The position numbers were made by a program, and so were the translations under genes. 64,000 bases of DNA from Gluconacetobacter tumulicola (GTDB lineage: Bacteria; Pseudomonadota; Alphaproteobacteria; Acetobacterales; Acetobacteraceae). Below are positions 19,224 through 28,069 of this stretch, one piece after another. Numbering within the stretch: the stretch's first letter is position 1; the number at the start of each line of letters is the position of its first letter. The stretch lies in the NCBI RefSeq assembly GCF_014174215.1, contig NZ_JABEQL010000009.1, forward strand, positions 88,062 through 152,061, in the 5' to 3' direction. The notes under the pieces were generated by a model. The model ran no database searches and was not told where the DNA came from. It was given only the letters and a program-made list of their open reading frames with translations.

Positions 19224-19320
19224 CCCAGAGCATCCGCACATCGCGCCACGCTGGACGAGCCCGCGGCGCCGGTGCAGACATGGGGCGATCCCGCCGCCCC
19301 ATGCACGGAGCCCCCCCCGG

Positions 19321-20109
19321 ATGCAAGACGCCGCCCAGGCCCTCTCGCGCCTTCTCGACATCATGGCCCGCTTGCGCGACCCCGTCAGCGGCTGCCCCTG
19401 GGACCGCGAGCAGGATTTCGCCTCCATCGCTCCCTATGCGATCGAGGAAGCCTACGAGGTCGAGGACACGATCGCCCGGCAGGACTGGGCCGCCCTCCCC
19501 GACGAGCTGGGCGACCTGCTACTCCAGGTCGTCTATCACGCCCGCATGGGCGAAGAGGCCGGCTGGTTCGATTTCGCGACCGTCGCCGGCATGATCGGCG
19601 ACAAGATGGTCCGCCGCCATCCCCATGTCTTCGGCGACGCCGCACCGGCCCCCGGCCAGTGGGAGGACGGCAAGGAGCGGGAACGCCTCGCCCGGCGCGA
19701 GAGCGGCACCCTGGCCGGCATCCCCACCGCATTGCCCGCCCTGCTGCGCGCACGCAAATTGTCGGCCCGCGCCGCCCGCGTCGGCTTCGACTGGCCCGAT
19801 GCCAGGGACGTCGCCGAAAAAGTGGATGAGGAAATCGCGGAACTGAAGGTCGAACTGGAAACGGGCGACCGCGAACGAATCGCCGACGAACTGGGCGACG
19901 TGCTGTTCACGCTCGCCACCCTGGCCCGCAAGCTGGATCTGGACCCCGAAGCCTGCCTGCGCCAGGCCAACGCCAAATTCACCCGCCGCTTCACCGGGGT
20001 CGAACACCATCTGGCCGAACGCGGCCTGACACCGGCCGACAGCACGCTGGCGGACATGGAAGCCGCCTGGCAGGCGGTCAAACGGCAGGAACGCGACGAC
20101 GACGCATAA
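19321..20109 (+). CDS. mazG: Nucleoside triphosphate pyrophosphohydrolase MazG
   Basis: The 262-residue enzyme hydrolyses (d)NTPs to monophosphates and pyrophosphate, a house-cleaning or stress role. Two MazG repeats are visible: the first with CPWDREQ, EEAYEVEDTI and DELGDLLLQVVYHA (about 25-80), the second with KVDEEIAELKVEL and DELGDVLFTLATLARKL (about 165-215), each with the EExxE and ExxD metal-binding pattern. Length is normal. The gene stands alone, between two inverted copies of the palindromic repeat (ends about 98 bp upstream and 11 bp downstream). Confidence 0.94.
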   Translation: MQDAAQALSRLLDIMARLRDPVSGCPWDREQDFASIAPYAIEEAYEVEDTIARQDWAALPDELGDLLLQVVYHARMGEEAGWFDFATVAGMIGDKMVRRHPHVFGDAAPAPGQWEDGKERERLARRESGTLAGIPTALPALLRARKLSARAARVGFDWPDARDVAEKVDEEIAELKVELETGDRERIADELGDVLFTLATLARKLDLDPEACLRQANAKFTRRFTGVEHHLAERGLTPADSTLADMEAAWQAVKRQERDDDA

Positions 20110-20120
20110 GCGAGACGCAG

Positions 20121-20281
20121 AGGCTGTTTCAGAAGCTCCGATGGTGCGTGGAAGCGTGGCGTCAGCCATGCGTCTGGCGGTGGTTTTTGAGCATCGGAGC
20201 GGAGCGGCCTTGATGGCCGAGAGCACCGAAGCGCAGGAAACCGCCGTCAGGCCGCCACCAGCGGAGCTCCTGAAGCAGCCT
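20121..20281 (-). repeat. Palindromic repeat family, copy 2 (subtype A ends, inverted to copy 1)
   Basis: A 161-bp element with ends AGGCTGTTTCAGAAGC and GCTCCTGAAGCAGCCT. Read on the minus strand it matches copy 1 over its full length, at roughly 90% by eye. It starts 11 bp after the mazG stop codon and ends 2 bp before the stop codon of the convergent IMPase-family gene, filling the whole gap between the two convergent genes. That position would suit a bidirectional terminator-like hairpin. Confidence 0.92.
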
Positions 20282-20282
20282 C

Positions 20283-21119
20283 TCAGCCCGGGTCCAGCAG
20301 CAGGTCACGCAGATCCTGCCAGCTCGCCCGGTCGGGGGCGTAGAGCAGCCCCCCGGCGCGATCGGTCAACCGATAGGGCTCTCCGTCGAAATGGGCGCAA
20401 TAACCGCCGGTCTCGTGATGGATCAGCCAGCCGGCCAGATGGTCCCACGGCATGGTGCGGTTGAAGAGCAGGAAATGGCATTTCCCGTCCACCAGCATCA
20501 GATATTCATGCGCGGCACAGCGAAAATCCCACGATCCCATCACGCGCGGCAGATTGCGGGCCACCAGGTCGCGAATCGGCGGGGGCAGGTAGCGCCACGA
20601 GGCATTACCGGTCATTTCGGCCGCTGGCACGGGCCGCGCGCAACATAGCGGGCGCTCGGCATCGTCTGGCCCGACCTGCCATGCCCCCTCGCCCCGCACC
20701 GCCAGCGCCGCGACATTGCAGATCGGGTCGAGAATCGCCGCCCCCACAACCTCGCCCCGACGCAGGATCGCGACCATGACGCCGAACAGCGGCACACCCG
20801 CCGCATAATTCGCCGTACCGTCGATCGGATCGATGACATAGGCGAGGTCCGCACTCTCGATCGCGTCCAGCAGGCCGGGCCGGGCACAGACGGCTTCCTC
20901 GCCGATCACCACCGCGCCGGGCGAAAGACGCAGGAAGGCCTCGGTCATGTCATGCTCGGCCGCTTCGTCGGCCACGGTCACCACGTCCAGCTTGCTGGTC
21001 TTGCACCGGATGGCGTCCGCATCCAGCCGGCGGAAGGATGGCATGATCCGATCCGCCGCCGCCTGCCGCATGATGTCCAGAACCGTACGCATATGCGCGC
21101 GCGAAACCGCGACCGTCAT
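20283..21119 (-). CDS. Inositol monophosphatase family phosphatase
   Basis: The 278-residue protein has the family's metal-site motifs: GEEAV near 75 (first Glu), DPIDGTANYAAGVPLFG near 95-112 (Asp, Asp, Gly-Thr), and WDHLAGWLIHHETGG near 225 (last Asp). Members hydrolyse inositol-1-phosphate, histidinol phosphate, PAP or NADP; sequence alone does not settle the substrate. Histidinol-phosphatase (HisN) activity is possible in this lineage, but the nearby hisZ lies in a separate operon, so I leave the symbol blank. It is followed by copy 2 of the palindromic repeat, and hflX lies 42 bp upstream on the same strand. Confidence 0.88.
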   Translation of the reverse strand: MTVAVSRAHMRTVLDIMRQAAADRIMPSFRRLDADAIRCKTSKLDVVTVADEAAEHDMTEAFLRLSPGAVVIGEEAVCARPGLLDAIESADLAYVIDPIDGTANYAAGVPLFGVMVAILRRGEVVGAAILDPICNVAALAVRGEGAWQVGPDDAERPLCCARPVPAAEMTGNASWRYLPPPIRDLVARNLPRVMGSWDFRCAAHEYLMLVDGKCHFLLFNRTMPWDHLAGWLIHHETGGYCAHFDGEPYRLTDRAGGLLYAPDRASWQDLRDLLLDPG

Positions 21120-21161
21120 GACATCATTCTCCCTTCCCGCCCATCCGGCGCGGGCGGGCGC

Positions 21162-22448
21162 CTACCGCTCGCGACTGGCCAGTTGCTGTTCGAACCGCGC
21201 GCGATCGGCCGGCAACAGCCGCACCGTCACCACGATAGCCTGCTCGCCATCATCGCGCGACGTCACTTCGCCATGAGCATACAGCCACGCCAGCAGCGCG
21301 CCGTCCTTCACCGGAATGGTGTACTGGACAATCTCCATCGCCTCGGTCAGGCGCTGGTCGATCGCCGCCAGCAATTCGGGCAGCCCGTCGCCGGTAATCG
21401 CCGAAATCGCGACACTGCCCGCCCGGGGCGGCACCGCATCGCGGCCGCCCAGCAGGTCGGCCTTGTTCTGCACCTCGATCACCCGCCGGCGCCAGTCGCT
21501 CTCCAGCGTTCCGCTGGTCGCCATGCCCTCCAGCACCTCCTCGACATCGGCGCGCTGCGCCGTAGTGTCGGGGTGGGAGATATCGCGCACATGCAGGATG
21601 ATGTCGGCCTCGGCAACCTCCTCCAGCGTGGCGCGGAAGGCGGCAATCAGTTCCGTCGGCAGGTCGCTGATGAAGCCCACCGTGTCGGACAGGATGATCC
21701 GCCGGCCCGATGGTAGGCGAATGCCGCGCATCGTCGGGTCCAGCGTCGCGAACAGCTGGTCCTGCGCATAAACGGTTGCCCCGGTCAGGGCATTGAAAAG
21801 GGTCGATTTTCCGGCATTGGTATAGCCGACCAGCGCCACGACGGGAAACGGCACCCGCCGCCGCGCCGCACGATGCAGTCCGCGCGTGCGCCGCACCTGC
21901 TCCAGCTCGCGCTTCAACCGCACGATGCGGTCGCCGATCATGCGGCGATCGGCCTCGATCTGGGTCTCACCCGGCCCGCCGAGGAAGCCGAAGCCGCCGC
22001 GCTGCCGCTCCAGATGGGTCCAGGTCCGGACCAGACGGCTGCGCTGATATTCCAGATGCGCGAGTTCGACCTGGAGCGAACCCTCCTTGGTGGCGGCGCG
22101 CTCGCCGAAAATATCCAGGATCAGGGCCGTACGGTCGATGACCTTGCAGCCCAGGGCCTTTTCCAGATTCCGCTGCTGCACGGGCGTCAGGCGCGTATCC
22201 ACCACCACAACGGCAACACGATCCTCCTGCACCGCCTGGCGCAGCGATTCCACCTGCCCGCTTCCCAGCAGCGTGGCCGGCCGGCGGGCGCGCAGCAGAA
22301 GCACGGCCTGCCGCACGATCACCAGCCCGATCGACGCCGCCAGGCCCACGGCTTCTTCCAGCCGGGCTTCAGCGGCGCGAACCTCGTCCTGACGGTCCGG
22401 CCGCTCCCATGGCAGGATGACGGCCGCCCGCGTGGGCGACTGCGCCAC
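21162..22448 (-). CDS. hflX: Ribosome-associated GTPase HflX
   Basis: The 428-residue GTPase splits or rescues stalled 70S ribosomes under stress. The N-terminal HflX domain includes TLLGSGQVESL, and a glycine-rich GGFGFLGGPGETQIE near 151-165. The G domain has G1 GYTNAGKST (208-216), G3 DTVGFISDLP near 253, and NKAD near 320. It lies 7 bp downstream of hfq on the same strand, the order known in many proteobacteria (hfq-hflX), here at the end of the ntr cluster. Confidence 0.95.
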   Translation of the reverse strand: MAQSPTRAAVILPWERPDRQDEVRAAEARLEEAVGLAASIGLVIVRQAVLLLRARRPATLLGSGQVESLRQAVQEDRVAVVVVDTRLTPVQQRNLEKALGCKVIDRTALILDIFGERAATKEGSLQVELAHLEYQRSRLVRTWTHLERQRGGFGFLGGPGETQIEADRRMIGDRIVRLKRELEQVRRTRGLHRAARRRVPFPVVALVGYTNAGKSTLFNALTGATVYAQDQLFATLDPTMRGIRLPSGRRIILSDTVGFISDLPTELIAAFRATLEEVAEADIILHVRDISHPDTTAQRADVEEVLEGMATSGTLESDWRRRVIEVQNKADLLGGRDAVPPRAGSVAISAITGDGLPELLAAIDQRLTEAMEIVQYTIPVKDGALLAWLYAHGEVTSRDDGEQAIVVTVRLLPADRARFEQQLASRER

Positions 22449-22455
22449 GGAAACC

Positions 22456-22752
22456 TCAGACGAGATCGGAATCCCCCGCCAGATCCTTGTCCGACGGCTC
22501 CGCCGAGGCGCCCTCGGGGCGCGAGGGGTCGAACAGCACCACCGGCGTCGCCGGCATCACGGTGCTGATGGCGTGCTTGTAGACAAGCTGCGTGTGCCCA
22601 TCACGGCGCAGGAGCACGGAAAAATTGTCGAACCAGGTGATGATGCCCTGCAACTTGACACCATTGACCAGAAACACCGTGACCGGCGTCTTGGAGCGCC
22701 TGACATGGTTGAGAAAAACATCCTGAACGTTCTGCGTAGGGTCTTTTGCCAC
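22456..22752 (-). CDS. hfq: RNA chaperone Hfq
   Basis: The 98-residue Sm-like protein promotes sRNA-mRNA pairing and acts as a hexamer. Sm1 is [22 protein letters not shown] (split here: [10 protein letters not shown] then [12 protein letters not shown]), and Sm2 contains [14 protein letters not shown] with the usual YKHAIS. The tail after residue 75 is short and acidic ([13 protein letters not shown]), as in Alphaproteobacteria. It lies between ntrX and hflX; the 113-bp gap upstream could hold a separate promoter. Confidence 0.97.
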   Translation of the reverse strand: MAKDPTQNVQDVFLNHVRRSKTPVTVFLVNGVKLQGIITWFDNFSVLLRRDGHTQLVYKHAISTVMPATPVVLFDPSRPEGASAEPSDKDLAGDSDLV

Positions 22753-22865
22753 GGTTGGGCCTTACTTGCTCTGTCGGCGAAGACGAACGCCGCGCAAGCT
22801 GCTCCGTTCCCCGCCAATAATTCGGTTGGCTCTCTCTAGCAGGCCCTTCCCCGAGGGGCAAAACC

Positions 22866-24257
22866 TCATCCCGCTCCCCGCTCGTCGGACGTCACGCCCA
22901 ACTGCTTCAGCTTGCGGTGCAGCGCACTGCGCTCCATGCCCACAAAGCCGGCGGTGCGGCTGATATTGCCGCCGAATCGCAGCAATTGCGCCTGCAGATA
23001 CTGGGTCTCGAACAGGTCGCGCGCCTCGCGCAGCGGCAGACCCATCACATCGGCGGCGGGGTCGAACTTCAGCAGGGTCGGCGCTCCCTGCCCCACCGAC
23101 GGCGGCAGCATCTCGGCGCGGATCGGATCAGTGCCGTTCCCCGGCATCATGATCAGCAGCCGTTCCATCAGGTTGCGCAGCTCGCGCGAATTGCCGGGCC
23201 AGTCATAGCTCTGCAGGGCCGCGATCGCGTCGCCCGACAGGTCGCGCAACGGCAGGCCGGCATTCTCCGCCGCCCGGTGCAAAAACATCCGCGCCAGGCC
23301 AGGAATATCCTCCCGCCGTTCCCGCAGGCTGGGCACGCGCAGCGGCACCACCGCCAGCCGGTAATACAGATCCTCGCGGAAGCGCCCGGCGGCGATCGCC
23401 TCCTGCAGGTCGCGGTTGGTCGCCGCCAGCACGCGGACATCGACCTTTACCCGCGTGGCGCCCCCCACACGCTCGAAACTCTGGTCCTGCAACGCGCGGA
23501 CGATCTTGCCCTGGGTCTCGATCGGCATGTCCGCCACTTCGTCCAGCAGCAGCGTGCCCCCATGGGCGCGCTCCAGCACGCCGGTGCGCCGCCCGCTGCC
23601 ATCCGCGGCGCCCTCGATGCCGAACAGCTCCTCCTCGAACCGGCCCGGCGCCAGCGTGGCGCAGTTCAGGGCGACGAACGGCCCTTCGGCACGGCGCGAC
23701 CGGGCATGGATCATCCGCGCCGCAACCTCCTTGCCCGCGCCGGCGGCGCCGGAAATCAGCACCCGCGACCCGCTGGGGGCCACGCGCTCGATCTGGTTGC
23801 GCACGGCGGCAATGGCCGGGCTGTCGCCGAACAGCATGGCGTCCGGTCCCGCGCGCAGGCGCAGTTCCGCATTCTCCCGCGCCAGGCGCGAGGCCTCGAG
23901 CGCACGCCTGACGACCAGCAGCAGCCGATCGGACTGGAAAGGCTTTTCGATAAAATCGTAGGCGCCATGCTGCAGCGCGGCCACAGCCGTCTCGATGGTG
24001 CCATGGCCGGAAATCATGATGGTCGGGACAACCGGTTCCTCGCCCTGGATCGCCTGCAGGATGCCCAGCCCGTCCAGGCGCGACCCCTGGAGCCAGACAT
24101 CCAGGATCACCAGCGACGGCCTGCGCGCCCTGAACGCGCTGATCGCGGAATCCGAATCTCCCGCCAGCCGGGTCTCATAGCCCTCATCCCGAAGAATGCC
24201 CTCGATGAGCAGCCGGATATCCGGTTCGTCATCAACGATCAGGATTTCATGCGCCAT
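22866..24257 (-). CDS. ntrX: NtrX-type response regulator with degenerate sigma-54 contact loop
   Basis: The 463-residue protein has a receiver domain (VDDEPD near 8-13; phosphorylated Asp53 in ILDVWLQG), an AAA+ domain with Walker A GAAGAGKE (170-177) and Walker B GTLLLDE (234-240), and a C-terminal Fis-type helix-turn-helix (GGNISRTAGFVGMERSALHR). Where NtrC has GAFTGA, this protein reads IEGAADGSGRRTG, so the loop that contacts sigma-54 is absent. It therefore may not activate sigma-54 promoters by the usual route. The start overlaps ntrY by 11 nt. NtrYX links nitrogen, redox or envelope status to transcription in Alphaproteobacteria. Confidence 0.94.
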   Translation of the reverse strand: MAHEILIVDDEPDIRLLIEGILRDEGYETRLAGDSDSAISAFRARRPSLVILDVWLQGSRLDGLGILQAIQGEEPVVPTIMISGHGTIETAVAALQHGAYDFIEKPFQSDRLLLVVRRALEASRLARENAELRLRAGPDAMLFGDSPAIAAVRNQIERVAPSGSRVLISGAAGAGKEVAARMIHARSRRAEGPFVALNCATLAPGRFEEELFGIEGAADGSGRRTGVLERAHGGTLLLDEVADMPIETQGKIVRALQDQSFERVGGATRVKVDVRVLAATNRDLQEAIAAGRFREDLYYRLAVVPLRVPSLRERREDIPGLARMFLHRAAENAGLPLRDLSGDAIAALQSYDWPGNSRELRNLMERLLIMMPGNGTDPIRAEMLPPSVGQGAPTLLKFDPAADVMGLPLREARDLFETQYLQAQLLRFGGNISRTAGFVGMERSALHRKLKQLGVTSDERGAG

Positions 24258-26520
24258 GCTCGTCCTTTACTGGCAGTATCAAGACCGAAACAGCTCCCCG
24301 TCCATCCTGCCTGTCTTCCAGACGGATGCTTCCCCCGTGATCTTCCAGAATTTTCTTGACGATCGCCAGCCCCAGCCCGGTTCCCTTCGGCTTGTGGGTC
24401 ACATAGGGCTCGGTCAGTCGCTGCCTGTCTTCTTCAGGCAGACCGATCCCATCGTCGACAACCGCGATATGGGCGGCCGTTCCTTCGATACGCAAGACAA
24501 TCCGGACAGTGCCGACCGGTCCGGTCGGGCGATCGGCAGCATCACCATCTTTCGGAAGCATTGCAATGGCATCGGCGGCATTTTGCAGCAAATTGGTCAA
24601 CGCCTGCCCGACCAGCCGCCGGTCGCACGACACGATCGGCCCATGGTCGGGCAGATCGGTGTCGTAACGGATCTCGGGATGGGCGGTGCGTTGCAGGATC
24701 AGCGCCTCGCGCACGATTCGCGACAGGTCCTCGGGCCGGATGATCGGTTGCGGCATCCGCGCGAACGCCGAGAATTCATCCACCATGCGCCCGATATCGC
24801 CGACATGCCGCACGATCGTATCCGCGCACTGGCTGAACGTCTCGGGGTCGGAGGTGATTTCGCGCAGGAAGCGGCGCTTCAGCCGTTCGGCCGCAAGCTG
24901 GATCGGCGTGAGCGGATTCTTGATCTCATGCGCGATCCGCCGGGCAATGTCGGCCCACGCCGCCTTGCGCTGAGCCGCCTGCAAGGCCGTGATGTCATCG
25001 AACGTCACCACATACCGATCAGGCGCCCCGCCGCTGATCTCGCCGCCGATACGGACCAGCAGCGTACAGGCCTTCGTGCCCGACCCGACGTGAATCTCGC
25101 CCGTCCACACCCGGTCGGGGGCACTGGCCGCCTCCTTCAGCATCGGGCCGAACTCGGGCACGACATCGACCAGTTGCCGCCCGACGGCGGCCGGCAGGTC
25201 CTTTTGCAGCAGAACGCCGGCGGCGCGATTCGGCAGCTCGATCACCTGCTGGGCATCCAGGCCGATCACCCCGGCGGACACGCCCGACAGCACGGCTTCG
25301 GTAAACCGGCGGCGCTCATTGATCTGGCTGTAGGCGATCATCAGTTCGGAGCGCTGGCTGGAAAGCTGGTCGGTCATGCGGTTGAAGGCGCGCGACAGGC
25401 TCGATACCTCGTCATCCCGCTCGCCCTCCGGCACCCGCACCTTCAGGTCGCCATCGCTGATGCGCTCCGACGCCAGGATCAGCAGCCCCAGCGGCCGCAC
25501 GATCTGGTTGGCCAGCACCAGCCCCACCAGCACGGCGGCGAAGAGAACCAGCAACCCCACCAGCGCGAAGATCAGCACGAAGGTGAACTGGATCTTGGAG
25601 CGGTTCCGGTTCAGCCGCTGATAATCCGCCACCACCATTTCGGTCTTGTGCATATGGTCGAGGATCGACGGATCGACGGGGCGGGTAATCACCAGCATCA
25701 GCGCCGGCGTGTCGCCCAGCGAAATCACCGCCCGCACCGTCTTCTCGTCCGGCGAATCGAGAATCGCGATCTCGTTGGTGCGCGCCATCATGGTGGCCGA
25801 GGGCGGCGGCAGAGCCTGCATGTCGCCCGGCCGGCTCATCAGCCCCCCTTTGGCGACCACGGTGTTGGTCAGCGGGTCATAGATCACCGCTTCGTTCAGC
25901 CCGCGCAGGGTCGCCTGCGAATCCAGCACCTGGTCCAGCGCCTCGGGGTCATGCATCAGGTCCGACCCGGACCCTTCCAGGCTGTTCGCAGCCCCGGCCA
26001 GGTAATTGGCCAGCGAGAACGCCTCGGTCCGGATATTGGCGTTATGTTCCTGCAGATATCCGCGCGAGGCCTGCAATGCCTCGTTCAGCGCCGTGTTGAC
26101 CCGATCGCTGAACCAGATCTGGATGCCATAATGAAAGAAAACGGCGGCAAACGTGCCGACGACCACCGTCGGCGCCACCGCGACGATGCCGAACAGCGTC
26201 ACCAGGCGCACATGCAGCCGCGCCCCGGCCAGGCCAAGGCGCCGATCGGCCATCACCCGCCCCAGCCGTTCCGCCAGCGCCAGCGCCAGCAGCAGCAGGA
26301 CCAGGAAGTTCAGGATAAAGATCAGGGCCTGGATGCGCGGATAATGCGTCACCGACATGCCGCCCGACAGCACGACGAAAGTGGCGACGCCGAAACATAG
26401 CGCCAGCGCCACCAGGGCAATGGCGACATTGCGCCGCGCCAGCAGCCCGAACAGCCCGCGCATCAACCCCACCCCCGACACCAGCCGCCGGATATTGAAA
26501 CCGTGCCTTGGGGTCAGCAC
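24247..26520 (-). CDS. ntrY: Membrane sensor histidine kinase NtrY
   Basis: The 757-residue kinase has membrane helices near 33-52, 63-84 and 106-130, a periplasmic sensor part (about 135-310), a fourth helix (312-337), HAMP (about 335-390), PAS (about 400-520), and a kinase core with His531 in HEIKNPLTPIQLAAERL. N and G boxes follow (LLQNAADAI near 650, DDGIGLPEED and GTGLGLAIVKK near 700-735). Length and order match NtrY. It phosphorylates NtrX, encoded in overlap just downstream, and lies 37 bp after ntrC. Confidence 0.95.
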   Translation of the reverse strand: MLTPRHGFNIRRLVSGVGLMRGLFGLLARRNVAIALVALALCFGVATFVVLSGGMSVTHYPRIQALIFILNFLVLLLLALALAERLGRVMADRRLGLAGARLHVRLVTLFGIVAVAPTVVVGTFAAVFFHYGIQIWFSDRVNTALNEALQASRGYLQEHNANIRTEAFSLANYLAGAANSLEGSGSDLMHDPEALDQVLDSQATLRGLNEAVIYDPLTNTVVAKGGLMSRPGDMQALPPPSATMMARTNEIAILDSPDEKTVRAVISLGDTPALMLVITRPVDPSILDHMHKTEMVVADYQRLNRNRSKIQFTFVLIFALVGLLVLFAAVLVGLVLANQIVRPLGLLILASERISDGDLKVRVPEGERDDEVSSLSRAFNRMTDQLSSQRSELMIAYSQINERRRFTEAVLSGVSAGVIGLDAQQVIELPNRAAGVLLQKDLPAAVGRQLVDVVPEFGPMLKEAASAPDRVWTGEIHVGSGTKACTLLVRIGGEISGGAPDRYVVTFDDITALQAAQRKAAWADIARRIAHEIKNPLTPIQLAAERLKRRFLREITSDPETFSQCADTIVRHVGDIGRMVDEFSAFARMPQPIIRPEDLSRIVREALILQRTAHPEIRYDTDLPDHGPIVSCDRRLVGQALTNLLQNAADAIAMLPKDGDAADRPTGPVGTVRIVLRIEGTAAHIAVVDDGIGLPEEDRQRLTEPYVTHKPKGTGLGLAIVKKILEDHGGSIRLEDRQDGRGAVSVLILPVKDEHGA

Positions 26521-26557
26521 CCGATTGTCGCCCGACGCATCAAAAGACTCATGGACG

Positions 26558-28006
26558 TCAGTTTACGCCGCGTACGACAGGAATTTCCAGATCCCGGATC
26601 TTCTTGCGCAGGGTATTGCGGTTCAGGCCCAGCATCGCCGCGGCCTTGATCTGGTTGCCCCTCGTGGCGGCCAGCGTCATCTGGATCAGCGGCCGCTCGA
26701 CCTCAGCAATCACGCGATCATAGATATCGTGCAGCGGCATGCCGTCCTGCCCCGCCGCCAGGAAATGCCGGATATGCCGGGCCACCGCGTCGGCCAGCGG
26801 TTCCTTGGCCAGGATCTCCGTCGTCTCGGCCTCCTGATCGTGCGATGCCTCCGCCAGTTCCTGATCGACGAGGTCACCGGTAATCGTCTCCTGCGGATAC
26901 AGGGCCGCCAGACGGCGCATCAGGTTTTCCAGCTCGCGGACATTGCCCGGCCAGCGGCTGGCCTGCAGGCGCTCGAGCGCACCATCGGCCAGCATCTTGG
27001 CCGGCAGCCCATCCTCGCGGCACCGGTCCAGGAAATGCCGCGCCAGCAGCGGAATGTCCTCGACCCGTTCGCGCAGCGGCGGCAGGCGGATCGGCACCAC
27101 GTTCAGGCGATAGAACAGATCCTCGCGGAACGTCCCGTTGCGAATCGACTGGCGCAGGTCGCGATGCGTGGCCGCCACGATCCGGACATTGGCCCGAATC
27201 GGCTGCCGACCGCCGACGGTCGTGAACTCGCCTTCCTGCAGCACGCGCAGCAGGCGCGTCTGCGCCTCGGGAGGCATGTCACCGATCTCGTCGAGAAACA
27301 GCGTGCCGCCCGTCGCCTGCTCGAACCGCCCCGGATTGCGGCTGGTCGCCCCCGTAAAGGCGCCGCGCTCATGCCCGAACAGCTCGCTCTCGATCAGCTC
27401 ACGCGGAATCGCCGCCATGTTGACGGCGACGAACGGGCCACCCCGCCGGCGGCCATAATCATGCAGGGCGCGCGCCACCAATTCCTTGCCGGTGCCGCTT
27501 TCGCCATTGATCATCACCGTCAGGTCCGACGTCGTGAGCCGCGCGATGATGCGATAGATGTCCTGCATCACCATCGACCGGCCGATCAGCGGCATCCGCT
27601 CTTCGGTCTCGGGCGGCGCCGGCTCGGCCAGCGTGCGGGCCGGCGAGGCCAGCGCCCGCTCGACCACCGACAGCAGTTCCTTCAGATCGAACGGCTTGGG
27701 CAGATATTCGAACGCCCCGCGCTGGGTCGCCTTGACGGCGGTCATCAACGTGGATTGCGCGCTCATCACCAGCACCCGCATGTCCGGCCGCGCCCGCTTG
27801 ATGCGCGGAATCAGGTCCAGGCCGTTCTCGTCGGGCATCACCACGTCGGTAATGACCAGATCGCCCTCGCCTTCCTCGATCCACTGCCACAGGGTCGCAG
27901 CGCTGGCGGTGGTACGAACCTGATAGCCGGCGCGCCCCAGCGCCTGGCTGAGAACGGTGCGGATGGAACGGTCGTCATCGGCAACAAGAATAGTCGGAAG
28001 GGGCAT
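26558..28006 (-). CDS. ntrC: Nitrogen regulation response regulator NtrC (NR(I))
   Basis: The 482-residue activator has a receiver with Asp54 ([12 protein letters not shown]), a sigma-54 AAA+ domain with Walker A GESGTGKE (168-175), an intact GAFTGA loop (215-220, in [10 protein letters not shown]) and Walker [13 protein letters not shown], and a Fis-like helix-turn-helix ending [14 protein letters not shown]. It activates nitrogen-scavenging promoters with sigma-54 when NtrB phosphorylates it under low nitrogen. The glnK-amtB pair at 49 kb is an expected target. It sits between ntrB (63 bp upstream) and ntrY. Confidence 0.96.
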   Translation of the reverse strand: MPLPTILVADDDRSIRTVLSQALGRAGYQVRTTASAATLWQWIEEGEGDLVITDVVMPDENGLDLIPRIKRARPDMRVLVMSAQSTLMTAVKATQRGAFEYLPKPFDLKELLSVVERALASPARTLAEPAPPETEERMPLIGRSMVMQDIYRIIARLTTSDLTVMINGESGTGKELVARALHDYGRRRGGPFVAVNMAAIPRELIESELFGHERGAFTGATSRNPGRFEQATGGTLFLDEIGDMPPEAQTRLLRVLQEGEFTTVGGRQPIRANVRIVAATHRDLRQSIRNGTFREDLFYRLNVVPIRLPPLRERVEDIPLLARHFLDRCREDGLPAKMLADGALERLQASRWPGNVRELENLMRRLAALYPQETITGDLVDQELAEASHDQEAETTEILAKEPLADAVARHIRHFLAAGQDGMPLHDIYDRVIAEVERPLIQMTLAATRGNQIKAAAMLGLNRNTLRKKIRDLEIPVVRGVN

Positions 28007-28069
28007 ACGAAATCCGCTCTCTCAGTCGAAACGCGCAATAAAATAACGAAAAAACGGCAACCTGGCGGG

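Noticed and set aside
19063..20281. The two inverted repeats as ends of an insertion sequence carrying mazG as transposase
   Set aside because: MazG is a clear nucleotide pyrophosphohydrolase and there is no transposase or flanking target duplication that I can see.
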